Shown here one piece after another: positions 33,591-42,564 of a DNA stretch of 43,521 nt (its first letter is position 1; each line of letters starts with the position of its first letter). Made by a program: the position numbers and the translations under genes. This stretch comes from Pandoraea bronchicola. GTDB taxonomy: Bacteria > Pseudomonadota > Gammaproteobacteria > Burkholderiales > Burkholderiaceae. Below the pieces are notes generated by a model, which saw only the letters and a list, made by a program, of their open reading frames with translations, made no database searches and was not told the origin of the DNA. The stretch lies in contig NZ_CABPST010000020.1 of assembly GCF_902459805.1 (NCBI RefSeq), positions 1 to 43,521 of the forward strand, in the 5' to 3' direction.

Positions 33591-34657
33591 GCCGCGTCCC
33601 CGATCAGATGCACGTTCGCCGGATCGAAGCCCAGATGCACATCGGCACCGGTGCGCAGCGTCGCCGCAATACCACTCGTCGTGCGCGCAACGATACGGTG
33701 CGCGCCCACGTCGGCGTAGAGAAGGGCATGACTCCCGATGTCGACGATATCGGCGAGCACGCCTCGCATGCGGCATGCCAACGCCTCGGACGAGGTGTTG
33801 GCGGCATCTGCGACCACATGCAACTGTTCCGGACGTAGCACGGCAACACCGCGCGCCGGGGTATTCGACCGCACCTGCCATTGTGCTGGCGTTGCCATGT
33901 CGAGATGCAGCACCCCCTCGCGCACGTCGAACGCGATCATGTTGGCGTCGCCGATGAACTCGGTGACGAAGCGCGTTGCCGGACGGCGATAGATGTCGAT
34001 ACCCGTGCCCACTTGTTCGATACGGCCAGCATTCATGACGACAATGCGGTCCGCCATCGTCATCGCCTCCTCTTGGTCGTGAGTCACGAATACGAAGGCG
34101 ATGCCGAGCCGCTCCTGCAAGTGCTTGAGTTCGAGTTGCATGCGCTTGCGCAACTTCATGTCGAGCGCAGAGAGCGGCTCGTCGAGCAGCAACAGCTTGG
34201 GACGATTGACAATGGCGCGCGCCAGTGCAACACGTTGCTGCTGTCCGCCCGAAAGTTCACGCGGATAACGCTCGCCGAAGCTCTCGAGCCCGACCATCGC
34301 CAGCGCTTCTCGCGAGCGCTTGAGCGCTTCGTCACGCGCTACGCCCTGACGGCGAGGTCCGTAGGCGACGTTCTCGAGCACACGCATGTGAGGGAACAAC
34401 GCGTACTGCTGGAAGACAGTGTTGAGCGGACGGCGATACGGCGGCAGTTGTGTGACGTCGTCACCTTCGATCGCGATGCGGCCACTGTCGGGCACCTGGA
34501 AACCGGCGATGGCGCGCAGCAGGGTTGTCTTGCCGCAACCGCTCGGGCCGAGCAGGGCGATGAACTCGCCCTGCCGCACGTCGAGACTGATACGGTCGAG
34601 CGCCTGATAACTGCCAAAGCGCTTGGATACCGCGTCGAGAGATAGCAATGCTGTCAT
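33587..34657 (-). CDS. ABC transporter ATP-binding protein (PotA-like)
   Basis: A 356-residue ATPase with Walker A at 37-44 (GPSGCGKT), Q-loop (VFQQYALFPHM), signature LSGGQQQRVALARA, Walker B LLLLDEPLSALD and switch His (VTHDQEEAM). The C-terminal ~100 residues form a TOBE domain as in PotA/FbpC-type importers. It starts 13 bp after the binding-protein gene and overlaps the first permease gene. It powers import of the ligand held by the binding protein. Confidence 0.95.
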   Translation of the reverse strand: MTALLSLDAVSKRFGSYQALDRISLDVRQGEFIALLGPSGCGKTTLLRAIAGFQVPDSGRIAIEGDDVTQLPPYRRPLNTVFQQYALFPHMRVLENVAYGPRRQGVARDEALKRSREALAMVGLESFGERYPRELSGGQQQRVALARAIVNRPKLLLLDEPLSALDMKLRKRMQLELKHLQERLGIAFVFVTHDQEEAMTMADRIVVMNAGRIEQVGTGIDIYRRPATRFVTEFIGDANMIAFDVREGVLHLDMATPAQWQVRSNTPARGVAVLRPEQLHVVADAANTSSEALACRMRGVLADIVDIGSHALLYADVGAHRIVARTTSGIAATLRTGADVHLGFDPANVHLIGDAA

Positions 34658-34670
34658 GGCACGACCTTCC

Positions 34671-35738
34671 TTACTTCTTCGCGGACACCTGACGGTTCCA
34701 GGCCGACGTGATCTCCGCGCGACGCGCGTTGATCATGCTCCAGTCGAACAGCTTCAGACTGTCTACCGATCCATTGACGCCCCAGGGCAACTTGCGAGCG
34801 ACGTCGGGCGGCACCTTCACGCCGGCAACGGCCGGGCCGAGATACAGCTTCGATGCCAGGCATGACGCCGCCTCGGGGGTGAGCGCCGTGTTGATGAACT
34901 TCTCTGCCGCTGCCTTGTTGCGTGAGCCCTTGACCAGATGCAGGCGCGCATCTGTGGCCCACACACCCTCCTTCGGCACCACGAATCCGATCGGCACGCC
35001 CTTGTCGATCAGGTCCCATGCGCCGACATTGAAGTGCGCACCGATGATCGCTTCGCCGCTCTGGAAGGCGTTTGTCGCGGCACCCGAGCTGTCGTAGAAG
35101 AGAGACGCGTCGAGCGAGGCCAGCTTGCTGTACACCGGGCCGAGGTTGGACGGGTCGATACCCCACACATGGGCGAGAAACACCACGAACGGAACGCCTG
35201 CGGAGTTCGACGGCGACGGCACTGTCACGGCGCCCGCGTACTCGGGATTCCAGAGGTCTTTCCAGCTTGTGGGCGGCGTCTTGACCGACTTCGTGTTGTA
35301 GGTCAGACCCAGCGAGTAGTAGCCGGAACTCACCGCATAGGTGGTGTTGCCATTGCGATAGACGCCCTTCGCATTGACATTCTTCAGATTCGGAATGCCC
35401 GCGGCATCGAGGTTGTCGAGCACGCCAGCATCAAACGCCATTTCGCTGATACCGCCGTCGAGCCAGGCAACGTCGATCGTCGGCGAATTTTTTTGCTGTT
35501 GCAGCTTCGCGAGCGTTGTGGTCGAAGTGCCGATTTCGGGCGTGACGGCGATGCCGGTCGCCTTCGTGAAAGGCTCGGCGACGCACGCCTTGAAGGCGTC
35601 GCCCCAGTTACCGCCATACATGGCGACTGTAATGCGCGAAGACTGCGCAGCCGCCTGAAAAGCAGACATTGACGCGGTTGTCGCAATCGCCATGGCGATT
35701 ACCGACTTCCGTAAGGTGTTGCGGCTGCAGAAGTTCAT
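34671..35738 (-). CDS. Periplasmic solute-binding protein (PotD-like) of the ABC importer
   Basis: The ATG at 35738 gives 355 residues with a signal peptide (KSVIAMAIATTASMSAFQAAAQ); the frame to 35906 is not supported. The mature protein starts SSRITVAMYGGNWGDAFKACV, followed by TKATGIAVTPEIGTSTT and TIDVAWLDGGISEMAFDAGVL, the layout of family-1/PotD-like binding proteins for small cationic or carboxylated amines. It ends SAWNRQVSAKK. It is the first gene of the operon, so it is expected to be the most abundant product. Ligand not identifiable from sequence. The racemase-family gene at the operon end hints at a proline derivative such as a hydroxyproline or its betaine, by inference. Confidence 0.92.
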   Translation of the reverse strand: MNFCSRNTLRKSVIAMAIATTASMSAFQAAAQSSRITVAMYGGNWGDAFKACVAEPFTKATGIAVTPEIGTSTTTLAKLQQQKNSPTIDVAWLDGGISEMAFDAGVLDNLDAAGIPNLKNVNAKGVYRNGNTTYAVSSGYYSLGLTYNTKSVKTPPTSWKDLWNPEYAGAVTVPSPSNSAGVPFVVFLAHVWGIDPSNLGPVYSKLASLDASLFYDSSGAATNAFQSGEAIIGAHFNVGAWDLIDKGVPIGFVVPKEGVWATDARLHLVKGSRNKAAAEKFINTALTPEAASCLASKLYLGPAVAGVKVPPDVARKLPWGVNGSVDSLKLFDWSMINARRAEITSAWNRQVSAKK

Positions 35739-35896
35739 GTCATCCCCCGAAGGAAGGTGTGGCCAGTCATTCCGAGTCTTGCACGCATTACGAGCATCTT
35801 GTGCGGTCCGTGCGAATGCCATGCTCACGTAGATGTAGCGCGCCACACATCGGATACCGCTGAGTTGCATCGTAGCGAGCAAGGGTTGTCGCCAGC

Positions 35897-35926
35897 TTGC
35901 AAGCATCGGTCAAAAACTTGTATAAC
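35897..35926 (+). promoter_or_regulatory. Sigma-70-like promoter of the AraC-type regulator gene
   Basis: TTGCAA (35897-35902), an 18-bp spacer and TATAAC (35921-35926) form a good -35/-10 pair on the plus strand. Transcription would start near 35933. That falls on an in-frame ATG, so I prefer the next ATG (35987), which has an AGGAAA element upstream, as the translation start. Confidence 0.55.
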
Positions 35927-35986
35927 CGCGACATGCAAAGCCGTCATATCTACGGCAAGACGACTGAACAGGAAACGTCGAAAAAA

Positions 35987-37138
35987 ATGAAGCGAGCGTC
36001 GGCAGCACCCAACTTGCTGGCGCCGGATGTCTCGCCGATCAGCGACGATGCCGGCGACGCGGCACATGAGAGCGCCGGACCTCTCGCAAAGGCCAAGCTC
36101 TCGATCGGTCTCGTCTTGCTTCATCAGTTCACACTGGCCGCGTTCGCGGGCCTGGTCGATGTTCTGCGTCTGGCCGCCGATCACGGGGGACGCAGCCGCC
36201 AGATCGACGTTCACTGGCGCGTGATGAGCATGGACGGGCTGCCGCGTGAGTCGAGTGCCGGTGTTGCCGTGAATGTCGACGGGGCGTTGCCTGACGATCC
36301 GTCGGGCTTTGACTACATCGCCATGTGTGGCGGCAACGACTACCCGAACACGCACCTGCCGCCGCAATTACGCGATTGGCTTCAGCTTGCCAGTGCGCGA
36401 CATGTGCGCATGCTTGGCATCTGTACGGGCACGTTCACGCTTGCTCAAGCCGGGCTCGCAGGCTCACGCACTGTGTGCGTGCATTGGAATGTGCTGGATG
36501 CCTTCCGCGCTCGCTTTGCGCAGACGAAGGCGGTCGTCGATCATCTTTTCGTCGATGAGGGGGATCTGATTACGTGTGCCGGATCGACGGCAGCGATTGA
36601 TCTCGGGCTTTACCTTGTAACGCGCCACTGTGGTCAGGCCAAGGCGCAACAGGTGGTGCGCCATATGATGCTGCAGGGCATCCGTCCCGCGAAGCTGCCG
36701 CAGGCGCACTTTTATGCGGACCTCTCGCATATTTCGGATATTCGGGTGCGACAGGCCGCGCACTTTATTGAGCAACGCATTGACAATCCGCCGACGCTGG
36801 ACGCCATCGCCCGTTATGTGAATGTTGGACGGCGGCAACTGGAAAGAGCCTTCCACGAGGCGCTCGGTGTTTCACCGATGTCGTTTCTGCGCAGCATGCG
36901 GCTGGATTACGGGCGGTGGCAGTTGCGCCACGATACGAGGAGCATTACCGATATTGCTCTCGAGTGCGGGTTTTCCGACGGTGCGCATTTCTCCCGTGAT
37001 TTTCGTGCGCGGTATGGCGTTTCGCCGCGAGAGTTCCGCCGGCAGATCGGGGCAGAGGGTGCGCGGGTGGACGCGGATGCCGACCGACGAGTGCGCAGAA
37101 CGGATCGTGCGCGGCGGCGAGCGATGGCCCGTCATTGA
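35987..37138 (+). CDS. GlxA-type AraC-family transcriptional regulator
   Basis: About 383 residues from the ATG at 35987 (AGGAAA upstream; 35933 is an alternative). Residues ~35-200 form a DJ-1/PfpI-like GATase1 domain (LSIGLVLLHQFTLAAFAGLVD, YIAMCGGNDYP) with a cysteine at the nucleophile elbow (LGICTGTFTLAQAGL). Residues ~260-360 are two AraC helix-turn-helix motifs (PTLDAIARYVNVGRRQLERAF, SITDIALECGFSDGAHFSRDF). GlxA-type regulators sense small amines or amino-acid derivatives and activate divergent catabolic genes. It is divergent from the binding-protein gene, so control of the transporter/racemase operon is the natural inference. The C-terminus is Arg-rich. Confidence 0.9.
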   Translation: MKRASAAPNLLAPDVSPISDDAGDAAHESAGPLAKAKLSIGLVLLHQFTLAAFAGLVDVLRLAADHGGRSRQIDVHWRVMSMDGLPRESSAGVAVNVDGALPDDPSGFDYIAMCGGNDYPNTHLPPQLRDWLQLASARHVRMLGICTGTFTLAQAGLAGSRTVCVHWNVLDAFRARFAQTKAVVDHLFVDEGDLITCAGSTAAIDLGLYLVTRHCGQAKAQQVVRHMMLQGIRPAKLPQAHFYADLSHISDIRVRQAAHFIEQRIDNPPTLDAIARYVNVGRRQLERAFHEALGVSPMSFLRSMRLDYGRWQLRHDTRSITDIALECGFSDGAHFSRDFRARYGVSPREFRRQIGAEGARVDADADRRVRRTDRARRRAMARH

Positions 37139-37221
37139 GTGGAGGTGCCGGATTGGCGCGCGAGGTGTATCGCGATGCGCTCAGGTTGCCGTGACCGGCG
37201 CCTCTACGGCGAGCTCTTATA

Positions 37222-38409
37222 TCATGCAGGACGCGTCGTGACGGCAGCCAGAGCGCCGACGAACCTGTCCAACTCCGCTTCTAGCATGTAGATATGCGGG
37301 GACACGCGCAGTCCTTCAATGTGCGCGATTCGTCTGTACTTGACGTGAATCTGGTATTCACTTCGAAGTCTGGCTTCGATGCCCTTTGCATCATGGTTAG
37401 CAATGGAGAATAGGCTAACACCGCTTAGCTCAGGCGCATCGATCGGCGTATGCAATCTGAACCCTTTGATGCTGGCGGCTGCTGAAATCCAATATTTCGT
37501 GAGCGTTTGCAACCTCGCCTGAATCCTCGCCGTGCCGATACTCTGGTGAAACCGTAGCGCAGGCAAAATTCCCGCTTGTATAGCGCAGTTGTAGGTGCCG
37601 AGATTCCATTGGTCGAACTTGGCAATGCCCTCTGGCTTGTCATCGAAAGGCGCCAGCAGTGGCCACGTTTCGTCGATACGCTCCTGTTTCACGATAAGCA
37701 TGCCGTTTCCCACTGGCGCACCCAGCCATTTGTGAAGGCTAGTCGCGAAGAAGTCGCATCCGATTTCCCGGAAGCTGACTGGCATCTGAGCAAAACTCTG
37801 AGCCCCATCCACGATGGTGATGATGCCAGCGGACGCCGCAATGGCGCATAGGCGTTGGACCGGCAACACTCGTCCTGTCCAATGGATCATATGAGTGAGT
37901 TGTATCGCGCGTGTCTTCGGTGATATCGCCTGCCGATAAGCCGCGATGATCTCCTCGTCATCGTCCATCAGATCAAATTTGACGGTGGTGACCTCAATCC
38001 CTTCTCTAGCTTTGCGCTGCGCCCATGCGGCTCGCACGCTCGGGTAGTCCCAGTCTGCAATCAGCACTTCGTCATTTCGCTTTAACGCAATGCCGAAGAT
38101 CGCGTTGGCCAGCCCCTCGGATGCATTTCGGTTAAGTGCGATTTCCTCGGGGGCGCAGTCGATGAGCGATGCAAGCTGGCGCTTCACGTCCGGAAGGTTT
38201 GCATCAAGCTGCTCCCACATGTTGACATCCGGAAGACTCCCGACAAAGCGAAACGCCCTGACGACGGCATCTTCGACCGGGAGAGGCGTCGGACTGACAG
38301 CGGCATTATTCAGGTTGAGCAGCGGCCGTTGCTCCGGATATTGGCGTCTGACGTTTTGCCAGAACACCTCCGACTCCGCTGACGGATTTGCCTCCTGTTC
38401 TTGCTTCAT
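37222..38409 (-). CDS. Class V aminotransferase-fold PLP enzyme (isopenicillin N epimerase-like)
   Basis: The ATG at 38409 (GAGGATG upstream) gives 395 residues. The fold-type I PLP features are visible: LLNLNNAAVSPTPLPVEDAVV at the start, IALNRNASEGLANAIF, the cofactor Asp in ITIVDGAQSFAQMPVSF, and the Schiff-base lysine in FFATSLHKWLGAPVGNGML. The SLHKWL context is that of CefD-like epimerases and related cysteine-desulfurase-fold enzymes. It could be an epimerase, aminotransferase or lyase, and I cannot tell which. It is the last gene of a three-gene operon, 66 bp after the M15-like gene. GC and codon use look lower than in the left half of the window. Confidence 0.88.
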   Translation of the reverse strand: MKQEQEANPSAESEVFWQNVRRQYPEQRPLLNLNNAAVSPTPLPVEDAVVRAFRFVGSLPDVNMWEQLDANLPDVKRQLASLIDCAPEEIALNRNASEGLANAIFGIALKRNDEVLIADWDYPSVRAAWAQRKAREGIEVTTVKFDLMDDDEEIIAAYRQAISPKTRAIQLTHMIHWTGRVLPVQRLCAIAASAGIITIVDGAQSFAQMPVSFREIGCDFFATSLHKWLGAPVGNGMLIVKQERIDETWPLLAPFDDKPEGIAKFDQWNLGTYNCAIQAGILPALRFHQSIGTARIQARLQTLTKYWISAAASIKGFRLHTPIDAPELSGVSLFSIANHDAKGIEARLRSEYQIHVKYRRIAHIEGLRVSPHIYMLEAELDRFVGALAAVTTRPA

Positions 38410-38475
38410 ACGACATCCTCTTGTCTTGAATTTCACAAACGCCTTGGAGACCGGACGCCTTGATTTCACTTCTTC

Positions 38476-38988
38476 CTAGCGTACGAGATCACAATGAATC
38501 TGCAAGCTCTCCGTCTCATTATCGTGAATCCGAAAGCCGTTCTTTGTTAGCGAAGACTGAATGACGCTCAGGGACGACAAGTATCTTTGCACACGTCGCT
38601 GCTGCCAGCTTGGCGGAGTGAAGACGCCCAGTGGAAGCATACGGATACGACGCCCCTTCAGGCGGAACGAAACGTCGATGTGCGTGCCATCCACATCATG
38701 GCCGTTGCTTCCGAAGATATCGGCGATCTCACGTTGTCTGTCGGGATAGAGCCGGCGAAACACACCAATGCCTAATGCACGAAATTTCGTCCTTGCGAAG
38801 CCAAGATGGGACGCCCTGCGTTCGTAGCCACGCGTCAGTATCAACGCAAGTTCTGATGGCAGTTGCGTCTGGATATATTGCAATTGACTCAGAGCGACGG
38901 CGTCCACGCGCACTTGCCGTGCGGGCCATCGGGGACGAACCTGTATGCCATCATGGGTACCGCGTCTCAAGGTCACTAGCTTTGCCAT
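38476..38988 (-). CDS. Small protein with M15-peptidase-like motifs (uncertain)
   Basis: A 170-residue protein; the ATG at 38988 has TTGGAG upstream and overlaps the end of the DJ-1-like gene by 13 bp. No signal peptide. Motifs recall zinc D-Ala-D-Ala peptidases of family M15: LILTRGYERR (compare VTSGYRS), a central SNGHDVDGTHIDVSF (compare SxHxxGxAxDV) and a late ETESLQIHCD (compare ExWH). The spacing is not canonical and the catalytic set cannot be confirmed by eye. It may instead be an inactive relative or an unrelated fold. Overlap with its neighbour means co-translation in the operon. Confidence 0.6.
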   Translation of the reverse strand: MAKLVTLRRGTHDGIQVRPRWPARQVRVDAVALSQLQYIQTQLPSELALILTRGYERRASHLGFARTKFRALGIGVFRRLYPDRQREIADIFGSNGHDVDGTHIDVSFRLKGRRIRMLPLGVFTPPSWQQRRVQRYLSSLSVIQSSLTKNGFRIHDNETESLQIHCDLVR

Positions 38989-40091
38989 GGATACTCCAAC
39001 TGGAGTGCGACGAGATCGGCCGTTTCAGGCCCATAGCGTTGCGAGATTGCCGTTAGCGCAGCGTCCAGGCGCTTAACCGGCGGTGTTCCAGTATCAATTT
39101 GAATCAGAAAATCTGAATGTCGCGCGTCTTCGGGTGCAACCGTGCGCAGCACCAGCCCGTGAGACGTCGTAACCGAGGTGCGTTGTGCGAGCGCAATTAC
39201 GCTTGAGCGGAAGGTCCGCCCCCAGGGATCGGCCGTCAGGGCGAGCGCCAAACTGCTCACCCCGTCGTCTACCTGAATGCCGATTGTCTCGTGACGCCAT
39301 AATGCCAACGTGTTCTTAGCCACGCGCCACAAACGCGCGGCGTTCAAATGATACTTCCCGCTGTCATGCGATGGGCTGTAGTCAGAAACACCGAGCTGGT
39401 TCGCTAACGCCTGAGCGGATTGGCGACCGCCTATGGCCTCTACCAACAGCAAAGACACCGGAATAGACGCGGTTACCCCCGTCGTTGTCACAACGCTGCC
39501 ATCGACGACATAGCGACGATTTGGAATCCATTGCATTGCGGGATATGTCTTTCGCAAATCATCGATGGCGTACCAATGCGTTGTCGCATTTTTGCCATTG
39601 AGCAGCCCAGCTCGCCCGAGTACCTTTGCGCCCTCGCAGATGCCGGCAACGATGGCGCGCGAGGCCGCCTGTCGCACAATCCATTCGATAATCGGGCCAC
39701 CGCGCTCGTCGTGATGCATTGCGGGCACAATGACATAATCGGCACCGCCCGGATACCTGCGGTCAAACTCGCTCAGGGTCATTTGCGATGCAATCGTCAG
39801 CGCCGGCATCAGGACGATATCGGCGTCTTGCGGCGCAACGACGACGACGTCGACTACGCCGGACTGAACCAGAATGGCGTGCGGAATCAACAGATCGGTT
39901 GTCTCCGTGCCCCGGTTGTCGGCCACAATCGCCACTAACGGACGGCTTCGCTTCGGCGGGCGCAGTGCTTGCGCCAAAGGGTCGCAGCCGTCGATCGGTT
40001 GTCGAGGCCTTGCGTTAACCGAGGGAAGTGCGAATGCTGCCATAGTTACGCCTGTGCACGCCAGTTCGTGCAAGAATTGCCGTCGTTTCAC
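38976..40091 (-). CDS. Tat-exported DJ-1/PfpI-family protein
   Basis: Start chosen at the GTG 40091 (GGGAT upstream), which gives a twin-arginine signal (MKRRQFLHELACTGVTMAA, then FALPSVNA) on a 371-residue protein. A longer frame begins with GTG at 40142. The first half of the mature part is a DJ-1/PfpI GATase1-like domain (LVAIVADNRGTETTDLLIPHA, YVIVPAMHHDERGG) with the nucleophile-elbow cysteine in IVAGICEGAKVLGRAGLLNG and TTHWYAIDDL. The C-terminal third is not an AraC DNA-binding domain. It is therefore a regulator-like sensor or enzyme moved to the periplasm, an unusual variant of the GlxA-type N-domain. It lies divergent from such a GlxA-type regulator. Function unknown. Confidence 0.82.
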   Translation of the reverse strand: MKRRQFLHELACTGVTMAAFALPSVNARPRQPIDGCDPLAQALRPPKRSRPLVAIVADNRGTETTDLLIPHAILVQSGVVDVVVVAPQDADIVLMPALTIASQMTLSEFDRRYPGGADYVIVPAMHHDERGGPIIEWIVRQAASRAIVAGICEGAKVLGRAGLLNGKNATTHWYAIDDLRKTYPAMQWIPNRRYVVDGSVVTTTGVTASIPVSLLLVEAIGGRQSAQALANQLGVSDYSPSHDSGKYHLNAARLWRVAKNTLALWRHETIGIQVDDGVSSLALALTADPWGRTFRSSVIALAQRTSVTTSHGLVLRTVAPEDARHSDFLIQIDTGTPPVKRLDAALTAISQRYGPETADLVALQLEYPWQS

Positions 40092-40152
40092 GTCGCCGAT
40101 CCCATTTCGCCTTTGAATGCGTCGAGCGTAAGCCAACGGCACATGACTGACT

Positions 40153-41184
40153 ATGACAGAGAGTTCGGATTTCCTGCCAACCGGAAGACAAAAGCGACTG
40201 CCACGACAACTCGTTCTGGTGGTGTTCGATGGGACGGACCCACTGGATCTGATCGGGCCGATCAGCGTTTTCTCACGGGCAGAGGCTCGTCGTCCCGGCA
40301 GTTACACGATTCGCGTCGGGTCGGTGGAAAAGGTCACACTAGGCACGCCATCCCCATTGACCATTGGCGGCATTGAGCCCTTGTCCGATATCGCGGGGGC
40401 CATCGACACCATACTCGTGACAGGCGGAACCGAGCCGGCCATTCGCCGGGCGGCAACGGATGATCGACTGATCAAGTGGCTTGTCGAGAAAGCCGGCACG
40501 GCCCGGCGGGTGGGCAGTATTTGTACCGGAGCGTTTGTGCTGGGCGCGGCTGGCTTGATCGACGGTCGCAAGGTGACGACCCACTGGGCAGCGGTGGATA
40601 TTCTCAAGGCGCACTTTCCACGCGCCGATGTCGATGCCGACGCGATTTATCGGGTGGACGGGCAGCTGTGCACGTCGGCGGGCGTGAGTGCCGGCATTGA
40701 TCTGGCGCTGGCGTTGGTGGCGGCGGATATCGGCCACAGCGTTGCGGTGGAAATCGCGCGGGAGCTCGTGCTGTTTCTGCATCGTCCCGGCGGGCAGCGG
40801 CAGTTCAGCGCGACGTTGGCTGCTCAAACCACCGCTGGGGAGCAATTCAGCGAGTTGCTGGCCTGGATTCTGGATAATCCTTGCGCGGATTTGCGCGTTC
40901 CTGCCCTTGCCGAAAGAGTTGCGATGAGCCCGCGAAATTTCGCCCGGCGGTTCTTGCAGACAGTCGGCGTGACACCTGCACGATACGTGTTGCAAACACG
41001 TCTTGATCAGGCCTGCCACTACCTGGAAACGACGGAATGGACAGTCGCACGTGTGGCTGACCGAAGTGGTTTGCAAACGGCCGACATGCTGCATCGCGTC
41101 TTTCGCCAGTCTCTCGGGGTCACCCCGCTGGAATATCGGGACAGATTTTCCTCCCGTGGCATCGAGGAACAGCGATCTTCTTAG
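40153..41184 (+). CDS. GlxA-type AraC-family transcriptional regulator (second copy)
   Basis: A 343-residue regulator. A GATase1-like domain spans ~18-190 (LVLVVFDGTDPLDLIGPISVF, ILVTGGTEPAI, GSICTGAFVLGAAGLIDG, TTHWAAVDIL), and two AraC helix-turn-helix motifs span ~235-330 (RVPALAERVAMSPRNFARRF, TVARVADRSGLQTADMLHRVF). The start ATG has only a weak binding site. Its gap to the Tat-exported DJ-1 gene is about 60 bp, so both promoters must overlap. Control of that operon is the likely role. It resembles the regulator at 35987-37138 in design but not closely in sequence, so it is not a recent duplicate. Confidence 0.9.
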   Translation: MTESSDFLPTGRQKRLPRQLVLVVFDGTDPLDLIGPISVFSRAEARRPGSYTIRVGSVEKVTLGTPSPLTIGGIEPLSDIAGAIDTILVTGGTEPAIRRAATDDRLIKWLVEKAGTARRVGSICTGAFVLGAAGLIDGRKVTTHWAAVDILKAHFPRADVDADAIYRVDGQLCTSAGVSAGIDLALALVAADIGHSVAVEIARELVLFLHRPGGQRQFSATLAAQTTAGEQFSELLAWILDNPCADLRVPALAERVAMSPRNFARRFLQTVGVTPARYVLQTRLDQACHYLETTEWTVARVADRSGLQTADMLHRVFRQSLGVTPLEYRDRFSSRGIEEQRSS

Positions 41185-41223
41185 CTCCCCTGCCGCCACG
41201 GAGGTCAATGCGCTGTCGAGACG

Positions 41224-42549
41224 CTATGCGTTGGCAGCGCCAGTGTGACGGCGGCCCGGTGTCAACCGCAAGGCGCGGAACAGGCCGTGCGTATCAATCC
41301 ACTGCGCATACGCAACGTACTCGGGATCGCTTGACAGATGACGCTCCTCCGTCCGCGCGCGCATGGCGTACACGGCATTGACGCCAAGCAGGAGCAAGCA
41401 GTGACGCAGAATCTCACCGGCGGGCGCATTTGCGACGAAAGGCACTGAAATCAGCCACCACGACAGATTCTTGGCTATGTAGGCGGGGTGCTTCGTCCAG
41501 CGGTAGGGGCCGTTGGTAATGATGCCGCGATGGGTGAGGTTCGAGAAGCGCGCGCCGAAGCTGACGGTCGCCCAGACGTAAATGCCGGTGAGCAGCAGGA
41601 TGGCGCAGCCCCAGATTCCGTAGAGCAACGGCTTGTCCCACAACCAGGCGCCCCACGGGAAGCCCGTGCTGTAGGCGAGATACTGGCGACCGAACAAGGA
41701 CCAGAATGGTTCGTAGCAGACCAGCGCCACAGCCCACCCCAGCATCGTCGGCTCCGCCGAGCGCAAATGGGTGTCCGCAATGCGCAACGCCAGAAGGTAG
41801 CCCATTACCACCAGACCCACATCGATGAAATAGCATAAGGCGTACAGCAGATCGAACCATGCCTTGAAACCGCTGAGCTTGGTGACGTCGGTGCTCAGGA
41901 AGTGGTGAAGGTCGTTGCACATGTAGGTGAACATCAGGGGCAGGAAAAACCCCTTCACCAGCCAGCCGAGCAGATGCTGGCCGACAATGCGCCAGTTGAC
42001 CTGCCCCCACTGCATCGTGACCACTCGACCAAGATGCCAATAGCCGTCAAGCGGTCGGGCCATCTTGCGATCAACGAAATAGATATACGGCAGTGCGATC
42101 ACCAACCACGGTGGCACGACCAGCGACAGCATCCTGTAGTAGTTGTCGTAGAAGTCGCCGTGGTACTCAGGGAATAACCAGTACAACAGCGCAACGAAAC
42201 CCAGGCTTCCCAACAAGCCGGCGAACTTGAACAGGCTGCGCGACCACGACGGGCTATTCCGGCTCAAAGTCATCCCGGTCGATGCACGCCGATGGACCTT
42301 CTGCCAAAGAAGGTCCGTCAGCAGCACGGCCGCTGACGTCATGCCGATCATGAACAATGCGGACGTCACCACATCGTCCCCGAAGGGACGGTCGACGCGC
42401 AGAATCGTCAGGGAAAGCAGAAACGCCACCAGGCCTGCGAAGCCGACAGCGCCGTGCGTTGCCGAGCGAGGGCGCGTCACTTCCGGCGCGTGCTTTCCTG
42501 TTGCCGTGGTGTCGGCCTGGCGCCCTTGCTGCACTGCTTCGTTTTCCAT
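41224..42549 (-). CDS. Multi-pass membrane protein with ICMT-type methyltransferase domain
   Basis: A 441-residue protein with about ten membrane helices. The ATG at 42549 follows AAGGGA. The C-terminal ~120 residues carry the isoprenylcysteine carboxyl methyltransferase (ICMT/PEMT-like) signature: GIITNGPYRWTKHPAYIAKNL, then RTEERHLSSDPEYVAYAQWID. The N-terminal ~300 residues add extra helices beyond the usual ~200-residue ICMT proteins and look like a separate membrane module (LPYIYFVDRKMARPLDGYWH). Bacterial members are poorly characterised; methylation of a lipid or small molecule is as likely as protein methylation. It follows the repeat-protein gene by 15 bp on the same strand, so a shared operon is likely. 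Confidence 0.85.
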   Translation of the reverse strand: MENEAVQQGRQADTTATGKHAPEVTRPRSATHGAVGFAGLVAFLLSLTILRVDRPFGDDVVTSALFMIGMTSAAVLLTDLLWQKVHRRASTGMTLSRNSPSWSRSLFKFAGLLGSLGFVALLYWLFPEYHGDFYDNYYRMLSLVVPPWLVIALPYIYFVDRKMARPLDGYWHLGRVVTMQWGQVNWRIVGQHLLGWLVKGFFLPLMFTYMCNDLHHFLSTDVTKLSGFKAWFDLLYALCYFIDVGLVVMGYLLALRIADTHLRSAEPTMLGWAVALVCYEPFWSLFGRQYLAYSTGFPWGAWLWDKPLLYGIWGCAILLLTGIYVWATVSFGARFSNLTHRGIITNGPYRWTKHPAYIAKNLSWWLISVPFVANAPAGEILRHCLLLLGVNAVYAMRARTEERHLSSDPEYVAYAQWIDTHGLFRALRLTPGRRHTGAANA

Positions 42550-42564
42550 TACGTCCCTTCTCGC

